This document shows positions 43,212 to 50,124 of a stretch of DNA of 64,000 nt, piece after piece. The position numbers and the translations under genes were made by a program. This DNA is from Nocardia brasiliensis ATCC 700358 (GTDB taxonomy: Bacteria > Actinomycetota > Actinomycetes > Mycobacteriales > Mycobacteriaceae). Location: the NCBI RefSeq assembly GCF_000250675.2, contig NC_018681.1:1116001-1180000 (forward strand). Reading direction: 5' to 3'. Each line of letters opens with the position of its first letter. Position 1 is the stretch's first letter. Below the pieces are notes generated by a model. That model searched no databases and was not told the origin of the DNA. It saw nothing but the letters and a program-made list of their open reading frames with translations.

Positions 43212-44876
43212 TCAAGTGGTTTCGGTGAGCTTGCCGGAATCCATGTGCCAGCGCCTGGTCGCCTGGATGGTGTCGAGCATTCGACGGTCGTGCGTGACCA
43301 GTAGCAGTGTGCCGGTGAAGGATTCGACCGCCTGCTCCAATTGTTCGATGGCGGGCAGGTCCAGGTGGTTGGTCGGCTCGTCCAGCACCAGCAGGTTCAC
43401 CCCGCGCGCCTGCAACAGGGCCAGCGCGGCGCGGGTGCGTTCGCCGGGGGAGAGAGTTTCGCAGGGGCGCAACGTATGTGCGCCGCGCAGGCCGAACTTG
43501 GCCAGCAGCGTGCGGACTTCGGCGTCGGGCCAATCCGGCATCTGCGCGCCGAACGTGTCGGCCAGCGATGCGGTGCCGCGGAACAGCCCGCGGGCCTGAT
43601 CCACCTCGCCGATCTCGACACCGGCACCGAGCGTCGCGCTTCCCGTGTCCGGCTCGATCTTTCCGAGAAGCAGCGCGAGCAGGGTGGATTTGCCGGAGCC
43701 GTTCGCGCCGGTCAATACGATCCGGTCGGCCCAATCGACCTGGGTGGTGACCGGGCCGAGCGTGAAATCGCCCCGCGTGAGCGTCGCGTCGGACAGCGTC
43801 GCCACCACGGAGCCGCTGCGCGGCGCGGCGGCGATGGTCATCCGCAGCTCCCACTCCTTGCGCGGCTCCTCGACCACGTCGAGCCGTTCGATCCGGCGTT
43901 GCGTCTGCCTGGCCTTCGCCGCCTGCTTCTCGGTGGACTCGGCGCGCATCTTGCGGCCCACCTTGTCCGAATCGACCTTCTTGGGATCGCGGGCCTTCCG
44001 GCGCGCATTGCGCACACCGTGTTCGAGCCAGTTGCGCTGCATCTGTGCCCGCGCCTCCAAACCCGCCTTGGTGTCCGCGTACTCGTCGTACGCCTCGCGC
44101 GCATGCCTGCGGGCGATCTCGCGTTCGGCCAGGTAGGCCTCGTAGCCGCCGTCGTAGGAGCCGACCTGCTGCTGCGCCAGATCCAGCTCGACCACCCGAT
44201 TCACGGTGCGCGCCAAGAACTCCCGATCATGACTGATCACCACCAGCGGCACCCGCACGCCCGCGACGAACTGCTCGAGCCGGGCCAGGCCGTCCAGGTC
44301 CAGATCGTTGGTCGGCTCATCCAGCAGCAGAATGTCGAAGCGCGACAACAACACCGAGGCCAGACCCGCGCGCGCGGCCTGGCCGCCGGACAAGCCCGTC
44401 ATCGGGGTCTCCAGGCCGTTCGCCAAGCTGACGGTCAGACCGAGATCGGCCGCCACCTCGTCGGCGCGCTGCTCCAGATCCGCGCCGCCCAGCGCGAGCC
44501 AGCGCTCCAGCGCGTCGGAATACGTCGTCGCCGCTTCGTCGCCGCCGTCGGCGAGGCGCTCCGCCGCCTCGTCCATGGCGAGCTGCGCGGTGGTGACTCC
44601 GGTACGGCGACCGAGGAATTGGCGCACCGTCTCACCGGACACCCGCTCGGGTTCCTGCGCGAGATAGCCGATGGTCGCGTCGGGCGGGCTCACCGTGATG
44701 CTGCCGGTGGGCGTGCGCCGGTCCGCCAGCATGCGCAGCAGCGTCGACTTGCCCGCGCCGTTCACGCCGACCAAGCCGATCACGTCGCCCGGGGCCAGGG
44801 TGAGATCCAGATCCTCGAAGAGGACACGTTCGCCGTGCCCGGCCGAGAGGCCGCGTGCGTGCAGCGTGGTACTCAC
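43212..44876 (-). CDS. ABC-F family ribosome-associated ATPase
   Basis: Soluble protein of 554 residues with two ABC cassettes and no membrane part. Cassette 1 has GVNGAGKSTLLRML, LSGGQAARAGL and ILLLDEPTNDLDLDG. The interdomain linker, rich in Arg and Lys, follows EAYLAEREIARRHAREAYDE. Cassette 2 has GANGSGKSTLLALL, LSPGERTRAALAL and LLVLDEPTNHLDLP. ABC-F proteins bind the ribosomal E site and either rescue translation or protect against antibiotics; which applies cannot be told here. The GTG start overlaps the stop of a 21-codon upstream reading frame. It converges on glmM with 11 bases between. Confidence 0.93.
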   Translation of the reverse strand: MSTTLHARGLSAGHGERVLFEDLDLTLAPGDVIGLVGVNGAGKSTLLRMLADRRTPTGSITVSPPDATIGYLAQEPERVSGETVRQFLGRRTGVTTAQLAMDEAAERLADGGDEAATTYSDALERWLALGGADLEQRADEVAADLGLTVSLANGLETPMTGLSGGQAARAGLASVLLSRFDILLLDEPTNDLDLDGLARLEQFVAGVRVPLVVISHDREFLARTVNRVVELDLAQQQVGSYDGGYEAYLAEREIARRHAREAYDEYADTKAGLEARAQMQRNWLEHGVRNARRKARDPKKVDSDKVGRKMRAESTEKQAAKARQTQRRIERLDVVEEPRKEWELRMTIAAAPRSGSVVATLSDATLTRGDFTLGPVTTQVDWADRIVLTGANGSGKSTLLALLLGKIEPDTGSATLGAGVEIGEVDQARGLFRGTASLADTFGAQMPDWPDAEVRTLLAKFGLRGAHTLRPCETLSPGERTRAALALLQARGVNLLVLDEPTNHLDLPAIEQLEQAVESFTGTLLLVTHDRRMLDTIQATRRWHMDSGKLTETT

Positions 44877-44938
44877 GACTGAACCTCGCTCGGCACCGGC
44901 GCGCTGTGTTGCCGGTTCGCTCGCTGGCGCTCCCTCAC
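44873..44938 (-). CDS. Upstream ORF 2, 21 codons, coupled to the ABC-F gene
   Basis: Short reading frame starting GTG and ending TGA. Its stop overlaps the ABC-F start (GTGA), and its start overlaps the stop of the previous small frame in the same way. It contains QRAN near the start and PSEVQS at the end. GAGCGAGG inside it can serve as Shine-Dalgarno for the ABC-F gene. It may be a leader peptide controlling the ABC-F gene, or part of a dispersed repeat that happens to be in frame. Confidence 0.4.
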   Translation of the reverse strand: MRERQRANRQHSAPVPSEVQS

Positions 44939-44997
44939 GACTGCGCCTCGCTCGGTTCCGTGGTGCGGTACTCGTGGTTCGCTCGCTGGCCCTCGTT
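44874..44997 (-). repeat. Two tandem 62-bp repeats before the ABC-F gene
   Basis: Copies at 44874-44935 and 44936-44997. On the plus strand each starts CACGACTG, continues CCTCGCTCGG and includes GGTTCGCTCGCTGG. A third copy begins (CACGTGAG) and stops. The length of 62 plus the 4-base overlap gives 66, a whole number of codons, so each copy carries one complete small reading frame. Confidence 0.85.
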
Positions 44998-45000
44998 CAC
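44935..45000 (-). CDS. Upstream ORF 1, 21 codons, paralogue of upstream ORF 2
   Basis: Same length and layout as the next small frame: GTG start, QRAN near the start, PSEAQS at the end, TGA overlapping the next GTG. Eleven of 21 residues are identical between the two, concentrated at the ends; the middle (HEYRTTE versus RQHSAPV) differs. GAGCGAGG near its end can serve as Shine-Dalgarno for upstream ORF 2. Real translation is unproven. Confidence 0.35.
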   Translation of the reverse strand: MNEGQRANHEYRTTEPSEAQS

Positions 45001-45172
45001 GTGAGCATTCTGCCGCGCGGGGGCCGGGTGGTCCGCATCGGTGCTCTCGGGGTTGCACCCTGAGCCGGGTGGCGTGGAAATCAGGGTCGGGATCGGTCGC
45101 CGGAGCGATGTGCCGACGGGCCGGAATCGGCAGAGTGGAGGTCGAAGAGAACACCGCCAGAGAGGGAAGACC

Positions 45173-45364
45173 ATGACCGCACCTACCCGCCGTTTCACCC
45201 GCTCGACCCACGACAAGTGGATCGCGGGCGTCTGTGGTGGCATCGCCGAATACCTGGGCTGGAACGCCAACGTCGTGCGCCTGCTCTTTGTGATCTCGTG
45301 CCTGCTGCCGGGCCCGCAATTCATCATCTACCTGGTGTTGTGGCTGCTGATGCCGAAGAAGTGA
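45173..45364 (+). CDS. PspC-domain membrane protein
   Basis: Small membrane protein of 63 residues with the PspC fold: STHDKWIAGVCGGIAEYLGW, then one helix LLFVISCLLPGPQFIIYLVL ending WLLMPKK. PspC-type proteins sense envelope stress and bind PspA-like partners. The ATG has GAGGGA at good spacing. It is probably monocistronic, with 117 bases to the next gene. Confidence 0.92.
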   Translation: MTAPTRRFTRSTHDKWIAGVCGGIAEYLGWNANVVRLLFVISCLLPGPQFIIYLVLWLLMPKK

Positions 45365-45480
45365 GGTCGGTGGGGGCTGCGTCGGACTCCCGCGGATGTC
45401 AGTATGGAGCGATGACGTTGTTCGCGGACCACCGCGGAAACCAACGCAGCGCACACCACGAGTCCCGCTGAGGAGTAGCA

Positions 45481-45789
45481 ATGATCACCTCGGGCGAATT
45501 GCCGGGTCTGGAACTGCCCGGCATCGACGCGTCCTCATCGCTGGACGGCCTCGGTGCGGTCGAACTGCATCACCCCACCCAGGACATCGACGGCGACGGC
45601 ACCCTCGACACCATCACCACCACCGGTGAGGAGGCGATGCAGGTCTGGACCGACTACGACCACGACGGCCTCGCCGACCACGTCACCGTGGTGGAAAAAG
45701 ACGGCGACTACGCCGCGTGGGAGTTCCACCGGCATCCCGACGGCACGTCCGAGTGGGTGCGCACGGATCACGGGAAGATCGGGTCGTAG
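45481..45789 (+). CDS. Acidic calcium-loop protein, DUF6802-like
   Basis: Protein of 102 residues, no signal peptide. Two Asp-rich loops of dockerin/EF type are visible: DIDGDGTLDTITTTG (about 35-49) and DYDHDGLADHVTVV (about 58-71), both of the form DxDxDGxxD. The rest is beta-rich with a C-terminal EFHRHPDGTSEWVRTDHG. GAGGAG precedes the ATG. Proteins of this type occur next to type VII substrates in Nocardia, and two probable substrates follow here. It may be exported without a Sec signal; that is inference. Confidence 0.7.
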   Translation: MITSGELPGLELPGIDASSSLDGLGAVELHHPTQDIDGDGTLDTITTTGEEAMQVWTDYDHDGLADHVTVVEKDGDYAAWEFHRHPDGTSEWVRTDHGKIGS

Positions 45790-45969
45790 TTCCCGGTCGG
45801 ATCAGGTTGTCCCGGCCCGGCTCGCCCATTAGATTTCCGCGTACGGCGTTCGGCGGGAATTGATGGAACCGAACGTCGGAGTGCCGCGTCGAAGAAGGTA
45901 TGGACACCACTCGGCGTCGGCACGGTATCGAAGCGCGAGTTCGGACGACGCAGGGACGAAGGGGGCACG

Positions 45970-46284
45970 ATGGGCAGCGTCACGGTGGATCCCGCTGTGC
46001 TGCAACAGATCGGGGCCAATCTGAAGTCCTCGGCGGCGATCATCGGCAACAAGGTGACCGACGCGCGGCGGCAGGATTTCGGCGCGGCGCAGGCGGGCCG
46101 GTCCTACAGCGCCGAGGGCACCAAGGTGCACGACGGCTTGGCGCGCTTCGCGACCTGGTTGCAGAACTGGCAGGGTGCCGTCGACAAGACGGGTGCGCAG
46201 ATCACCACCAGCGCCACGACGTACGCGACCGTCGACGATGCGAACGTACGCAAGATCACGGCAGTCGGTGTCCAACTCGCCTGA
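45970..46284 (+). CDS. EspC-like type VII secretion target
   Basis: Helical protein of 104 residues related to the ESX-1 secretion-associated (EspC, DUF2580-type) group. It starts MGSVTVDPAVLQQIGANL and has the helix-turn-helix plan with LARFATWLQNWQGAVDKTG around the turn and an ATTYATVDDANVRK tail that offers Tyr-x-x-x-Asp (YATVD). No signal peptide. AAGGGGG precedes the ATG. The next gene, 60 bases on, is a larger WXG-like protein, the usual EspC-partner arrangement. Confidence 0.8.
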   Translation: MGSVTVDPAVLQQIGANLKSSAAIIGNKVTDARRQDFGAAQAGRSYSAEGTKVHDGLARFATWLQNWQGAVDKTGAQITTSATTYATVDDANVRKITAVGVQLA

Positions 46285-46344
46285 CGGTTCGAAAGGCAGG
46301 CGAGGCGGCCGAGCAGCAGTGGCTCCGACGGGGACGAGTGACCA

Positions 46345-48048
46345 ATGGTTGATTACCAGGCCGGCGACAGCGCGACGGTCCAGCAGATGCTGGATAACGG
46401 CGCCGAGGGCTTGATGTACTTCGAGAGCTATCTGCCGCGCTACCACACCGTCCACGACAAGTTCGGGTACGGGCGGGGGGATCTGCCCGAATACTCGGCG
46501 CTCTGCGCGCTGTTCGACGCCGAACGTGAGATGGATCTGGATACGCTCGGCCAGATCGCCGCCACGGTGAGCAAGGTGAACGGCGAGGTCGGCACCGAAC
46601 TGCACAAGCAGCAGGTCCAGCTCGCGGCGTTGCCCGCGGTGTGGCAGGGCGTGGCGGGGGATGCCGCGCACACCATGCTGGCGGAGCAGGTCCGCCGGGC
46701 CGAGACCGATCGTGGCACCGCCGTCGCCGTCGCGTCGACGCTGTCCGCGGCGGTTCCCGGCCTGCGCAGCGTCGTACGGAGCAAAGCGGAGACCGTCGCG
46801 CGGTACTGGGACAAAGACAAGCCCGATATCGACAACACCGGCCGCAAGGCGATCGACCAGTTCATCTACAACGCCGAGAACTACGCCGACTACGAGCTCG
46901 GCAGAGACGCCAAGAAATGGTTGCAGGAGACGTTCGTCCCGCACGTCGACGGCACCGTCGACAACTTCCTGGCGCTGTGCAAGAAGACGGATTCGGATGT
47001 GCGGCGCATCTACGGTCAGCTCGCCGATGCGCTCGCGCGGTTGGACACCAGTCAGTATCCGGCACCGGCCGATGCGCCCGCGCCTGCGGAGCAGCCGAAA
47101 GGTACTGGTACGCCTGGTACACCTGGAACGCCCGGTACTCCTGGTACACCGGGTACTCCCGGTACCCCTGGAACACCTGGAACACCTGGAACGCCGGGCA
47201 CTCCTGGAACGCCGGGTACACCTGGAACGCCGGGTACGCCCGGAACGCCTGGCACGACGCCTGCTTCCACTGTCCCTGCCGAGACCACGCCCGCCGCGAC
47301 GGTGCCGACCACGACGAAGATTCCCTCGCTGGACGGTCTCGCCTCGCTCAGCCAGGTGGCGAGTTCGTTGTCGCCGTTGACGTCCACGCTCACCAGCGCG
47401 GTCACCTCCGGCCTCAGTTCGCTGACCAGCAGCCTTGCGACCGGTGTGAACGACGCGCTCGAGAATCTGCAGTCGAGCCTGGAACCCACACCCGTGGACA
47501 GGGACAACGACGGCAAGCCCGACCAGCCCGCGGCCGAATTCGATGTCGCCGGTAAGCATTTGAAGTTCGAGCTGGGCGCCGACGGGTTGAAGCTCACGAT
47601 GTCCGACGCCGACGGCAAGCCGCAGGAGTTCAGCCTGAAGCTGGATGAGCATGGGGTGCCGGTACTTTCGGTGAACGAGCCGAAAGCCGAAGGGGAGCCC
47701 GTGCCGTCCGACGAACCCGCGTCCGATAAGCCGAAGGGGGAGCAGCCCACGGGGGAGCAGCCCACGGGGGAGCAGCCGACGCCGGCCGCGGAGGCGCCGC
47801 AGCCCAAGGATCCGGCCGCCGCTCCTCGGTCCGAGGAGGCCGCGCCTGCCGCTCCGGACCAGGAAGCGCCCGCACCGAAAGCTCCTGCGGCGGAGGAGAA
47901 CACCGGGCAGCCAGGGCTGCCTTCCGGTGTGCCGTCCGCACGCCGCGAAGAGGACGGCGAGCACAAGCCGAAACCGATGCCCGGCAGCCAAAACCCTGAC
48001 GCGCCGTTCGACAGCGGGGCCGAACTGGCGGAGGCAGGACCACTGTGA
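46345..48048 (+). CDS. WXG-like type VII substrate with collagen-like repeat
   Basis: Protein of 567 residues. The N-terminal 235 residues are helical with a Trp-Gln-Gly turn (PAVWQGVAGDAAHTM). A Gly-Thr-Pro repeat of 16 units follows, then a Thr/Ser/Leu-rich segment (SQVASSLSPLTSTLTSAVTS), a loop DRDNDGKPD of calcium type, a beta-rich stretch (HLKFELGADGLKLTMSDADG) and an acidic Pro/Glu-rich tail with three GEQPT repeats. No signal peptide, so export through ESX is likely. It follows the EspC-like gene and probably forms a complex with it. Function unknown; surface or matrix role is a guess. Confidence 0.75.
   Translation: MVDYQAGDSATVQQMLDNGAEGLMYFESYLPRYHTVHDKFGYGRGDLPEYSALCALFDAEREMDLDTLGQIAATVSKVNGEVGTELHKQQVQLAALPAVWQGVAGDAAHTMLAEQVRRAETDRGTAVAVASTLSAAVPGLRSVVRSKAETVARYWDKDKPDIDNTGRKAIDQFIYNAENYADYELGRDAKKWLQETFVPHVDGTVDNFLALCKKTDSDVRRIYGQLADALARLDTSQYPAPADAPAPAEQPKGTGTPGTPGTPGTPGTPGTPGTPGTPGTPGTPGTPGTPGTPGTPGTPGTPGTTPASTVPAETTPAATVPTTTKIPSLDGLASLSQVASSLSPLTSTLTSAVTSGLSSLTSSLATGVNDALENLQSSLEPTPVDRDNDGKPDQPAAEFDVAGKHLKFELGADGLKLTMSDADGKPQEFSLKLDEHGVPVLSVNEPKAEGEPVPSDEPASDKPKGEQPTGEQPTGEQPTPAAEAPQPKDPAAAPRSEEAAPAAPDQEAPAPKAPAAEENTGQPGLPSGVPSARREEDGEHKPKPMPGSQNPDAPFDSGAELAEAGPL
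47107..47250 (+). repeat. Sixteen 9-bp repeats coding for Gly-Thr-Pro
   Basis: Sixteen units of GGN-ACN-CCN in unbroken frame, 144 bases. Third bases vary (for example GGTACGCCT, GGAACACCT, GGTACTCCC), so the amino-acid repeat has been kept while codons drifted. Gly-x-Pro-like periodicity is collagen-like. The length may differ between strains. Confidence 0.9.
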
Positions 48049-48079
48049 CCCGGCTCGGCAGTGACAGGTCGGTGGCGCG

Positions 48080-48388
48080 GTGAACCACGCCTACGAGATC
48101 GAATGCATCGTCGAGGAGAATCGGCGCGCCGTGCTCCGCCTACAGGACGAATACGACGAGATGAAACAACGTCTCAGCGACCGAGGCGGCCCGGAATTGC
48201 TCGCCGCGATCCAAGAAGCCGAAGCCCAAGCCGAGGAAGAACGAGCCCGTCAGGAAACCGAGGCTCGCGAGCAACGAGAAGCAATAGCCCGCTCCATCGC
48301 CGCCCGGCGCGCCAACCGCGACGTCGCCCCCGTCGACGCGGAAGACGAGGAAGCAGCCTTCTACCAGCGCAAGACCTGGCTGATCTGA
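48080..48388 (+). CDS. Coiled-coil protein, unknown function
   Basis: Soluble protein of 102 residues, strongly charged and helical; EIECIVEENRRAVLRLQDEY and IQEAEAQAEEERARQETEAR give long heptad patterns. The C-terminus EEAAFYQRKTWLI is conserved-looking. GTG start 32 bases after the WXG-like gene, so probably the last gene of that operon. It could be a chaperone or partner for the secreted pair. Not recognised as a named family. Confidence 0.65.
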   Translation: MNHAYEIECIVEENRRAVLRLQDEYDEMKQRLSDRGGPELLAAIQEAEAQAEEERARQETEAREQREAIARSIAARRANRDVAPVDAEDEEAAFYQRKTWLI

Positions 48389-48411
48389 GCCCCCCGAAAC
48401 CCCCGCCGCGC

Positions 48412-49225
48412 CCGGGCGTGTCGCCTCGAAGCGCGTGGGGCCGATTATCGTGCGCGGTCAGCGGTGGGTTGACCGCGGTGGTGCGCGGTCGTCACAGGGG
48501 TTGTCAACAGGGGGTCGGTGTGTCATGCGGTGTGTTGGTGTGTGAGGTGTCGAGAAGGTCTGTGGGCGTACAGGGGCGGCCGAGGCTCCGCCTCTGTTGG
48601 GGTCCGGCGTCTCGCCGATGTCCGCTACCCGTCGCGGCGCGCGTGCCGGTTGCCGTGCGCGGTTCAGCGCCGGGTTGGCCGTGGTCTAGCCCGTCGTCAC
48701 AGAGGTTGTCGACGAAGCACGGGTGAATCGCCCCGGTGAGTCGGTGTGTGGGGTGTCGAGAAGGTCTGTGGTGGTGCGACGTTCGGGCTGACCGTTGTGC
48801 TGTCGCCGTCGGTCGAGGAATTCGCCGACGGCAGCTACCCGCCGCGACGCGTCGAGTCAGTTGCTGTGTGCGCGGGTCAGCGGCAAGTGGTCGTCACAGA
48901 GGTTGTCGACGGAGTGCCGGTGTGTCGTGCGGCGTGTTGGTCTGTGCGGTGTCGAGAGGGTCTGTGGCGTGCACGGTCGGCGGACGCTCTGCCGCTATTT
49001 GGGTCCGGAGTCTCGCCGCCGGTGCTATCGGCCGTGGGGTGTCGGGCTGGTTGGCGTGTGCGGGTCGGTGCCCTGTTGCGGGCGGTGCTGGCTGGTGCTC
49101 ACAGAGGTTGTCGACGGAGGGCCGGTGTGTCGTGCGGCGTGTTGGTGTGTGAAGTGTCGACAAGGTTTGCGAGCGTGTAGCCGGTCGGCCGTGGCTGCTG
49201 CGGTGATTGGCGGTCGCGGCAAGTG
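48412..49225. repeat. About 200-bp imperfect tandem repeats, four copies, non-coding
   Basis: The 840 bases between the coiled-coil gene and the hydrolase hold no credible gene. They hold four imperfect copies of a unit of about 200 bases. Each has a conserved block that starts TCACAG-GGTTGTC-AC, continues CGGTGTGTC and TGTGTTGG, and ends GTGTCGAGAAGGTCTGTGG. The GTTGTC marks lie at 48500, 48705, 48902 and 49107 (spacing 197-205). The stretches between blocks are more diverged. It may be noncoding RNA, a recombination-prone repeat or degraded coding DNA. Confidence 0.75.
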
Positions 49226-49230
49226 GCGGG

Positions 49231-50088
49231 TCAGCGGCGGAGGAGGGAAGCTAGTTGGCCGACTTTGAGTTTGGGGGTGGGGGTTTCTTCTTTGGCGTTG
49301 GGATCTATGACGGCGGTGTGCGGGATGTCGGCGTCGGGGTCGGCGAAGACGCGGTAGGTCTTGTCGCCGGCGAGCTTGGCGAGCAGGTAGCCGGCGAGGA
49401 GGGCGCGGGTGGTGCGGGCGGTTTTCGATTCGTGCTTGCCTGCGCCGACCGCGGCAAGGACGCGGCGACCTTCGACGATGCCGTTGTGGGAGGCGCCGTC
49501 GATGGCGCGCAACACCATGGGCCCGCCCCATGTGGCGGCCAGGGGGAGCGCGTTGGAGCTGACGGAGGCGATATCGGTGGCTCCGGCCAGGATGAGGGCG
49601 GGCGTGTCGATGTCGGCGCCGAGCTGCTCGGCGGCCGGGGCGGTCGGCGCGGGGAACAGCGCGGCGACGGCGGCGACCTGCCGCTGGTTCGCCGCGATGA
49701 CGGCCGCGCCCGCGCCCATGCCGTGGCCGACCAGGGCGAGGCGTTCGGGATGCACGCTGATCGAGCCGTCGCCGAGCCGCACCCCGGTGCAGATGTCCAA
49801 GGTGGTCAGCAGGTCGGTGGCCAGGCCGAGGTGCGACGGGATCGGGCCGCGCTCGGTGTCCGGGGCTGCGGCCACGATGCCCCAGGAAGCCAGATGCTCC
49901 AGCAGGGTCCGGTAGTGCGCGACGCCGGTCAACCAGCCGTGGCCGAACGCCACCGCGGGCAGGTTGAGTCCGGATTCCGGCGTGAACACCACCCCGGGCT
50001 GCCCGGCGATGGCCAGGTTGCCGCGCAGCACCCGATGGGGGCCGCGGCTGGTCAAGGTGCTCAGAAGCGATTTCACAGACGCCGACAC
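49231..50088 (-). CDS. Dienelactone hydrolase-like alpha/beta hydrolase
   Basis: Predicted alpha/beta hydrolase of 285 residues. It has LPAVAFGHGWLTG as the oxyanion region, the elbow LVGHGMGAGAAV where the nucleophile position reads Gly-His-Gly-Met-Gly rather than the normal GxSxG, and an acid region ASHNGIVEG with a likely catalytic His. The missing Ser or Cys nucleophile makes the activity doubtful; it may be a non-catalytic relative. The GTG at 50088 lies only 36 bases from the divergent glmS start and has no clear ribosome site, so the message could be leaderless. Confidence 0.75.
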   Translation of the reverse strand: MSASVKSLLSTLTSRGPHRVLRGNLAIAGQPGVVFTPESGLNLPAVAFGHGWLTGVAHYRTLLEHLASWGIVAAAPDTERGPIPSHLGLATDLLTTLDICTGVRLGDGSISVHPERLALVGHGMGAGAAVIAANQRQVAAVAALFPAPTAPAAEQLGADIDTPALILAGATDIASVSSNALPLAATWGGPMVLRAIDGASHNGIVEGRRVLAAVGAGKHESKTARTTRALLAGYLLAKLAGDKTYRVFADPDADIPHTAVIDPNAKEETPTPKLKVGQLASLLRR

Positions 50089-50124
50089 GACGAGAACGTT
50101 ATCCGATAAGTACTCTGGTGAGCC

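Noticed and set aside
43212..44876. Calling the ABC-F gene a drug-resistance determinant
   Set aside because: Sequence alone does not separate resistance ABC-F proteins from housekeeping ones.
48500..49115. DnaA boxes or a replication origin at the TTGTC-AC motifs
   Set aside because: The motifs are TTGTCAAC or TTGTCGAC rather than TTGTCCACA, and no dnaA, dnaN or AT-rich unwinding region is near.
48894..49163. An 89-codon minus-strand gene within the 200-bp repeat region
   Set aside because: It merely crosses two repeat copies, has low-complexity Pro/Thr/Arg composition, no ribosome site and no family.
50089..50124. A glmS ribozyme or riboswitch
   Set aside because: The leader is only 36 bases and too short for the ribozyme, which is known from Firmicutes.
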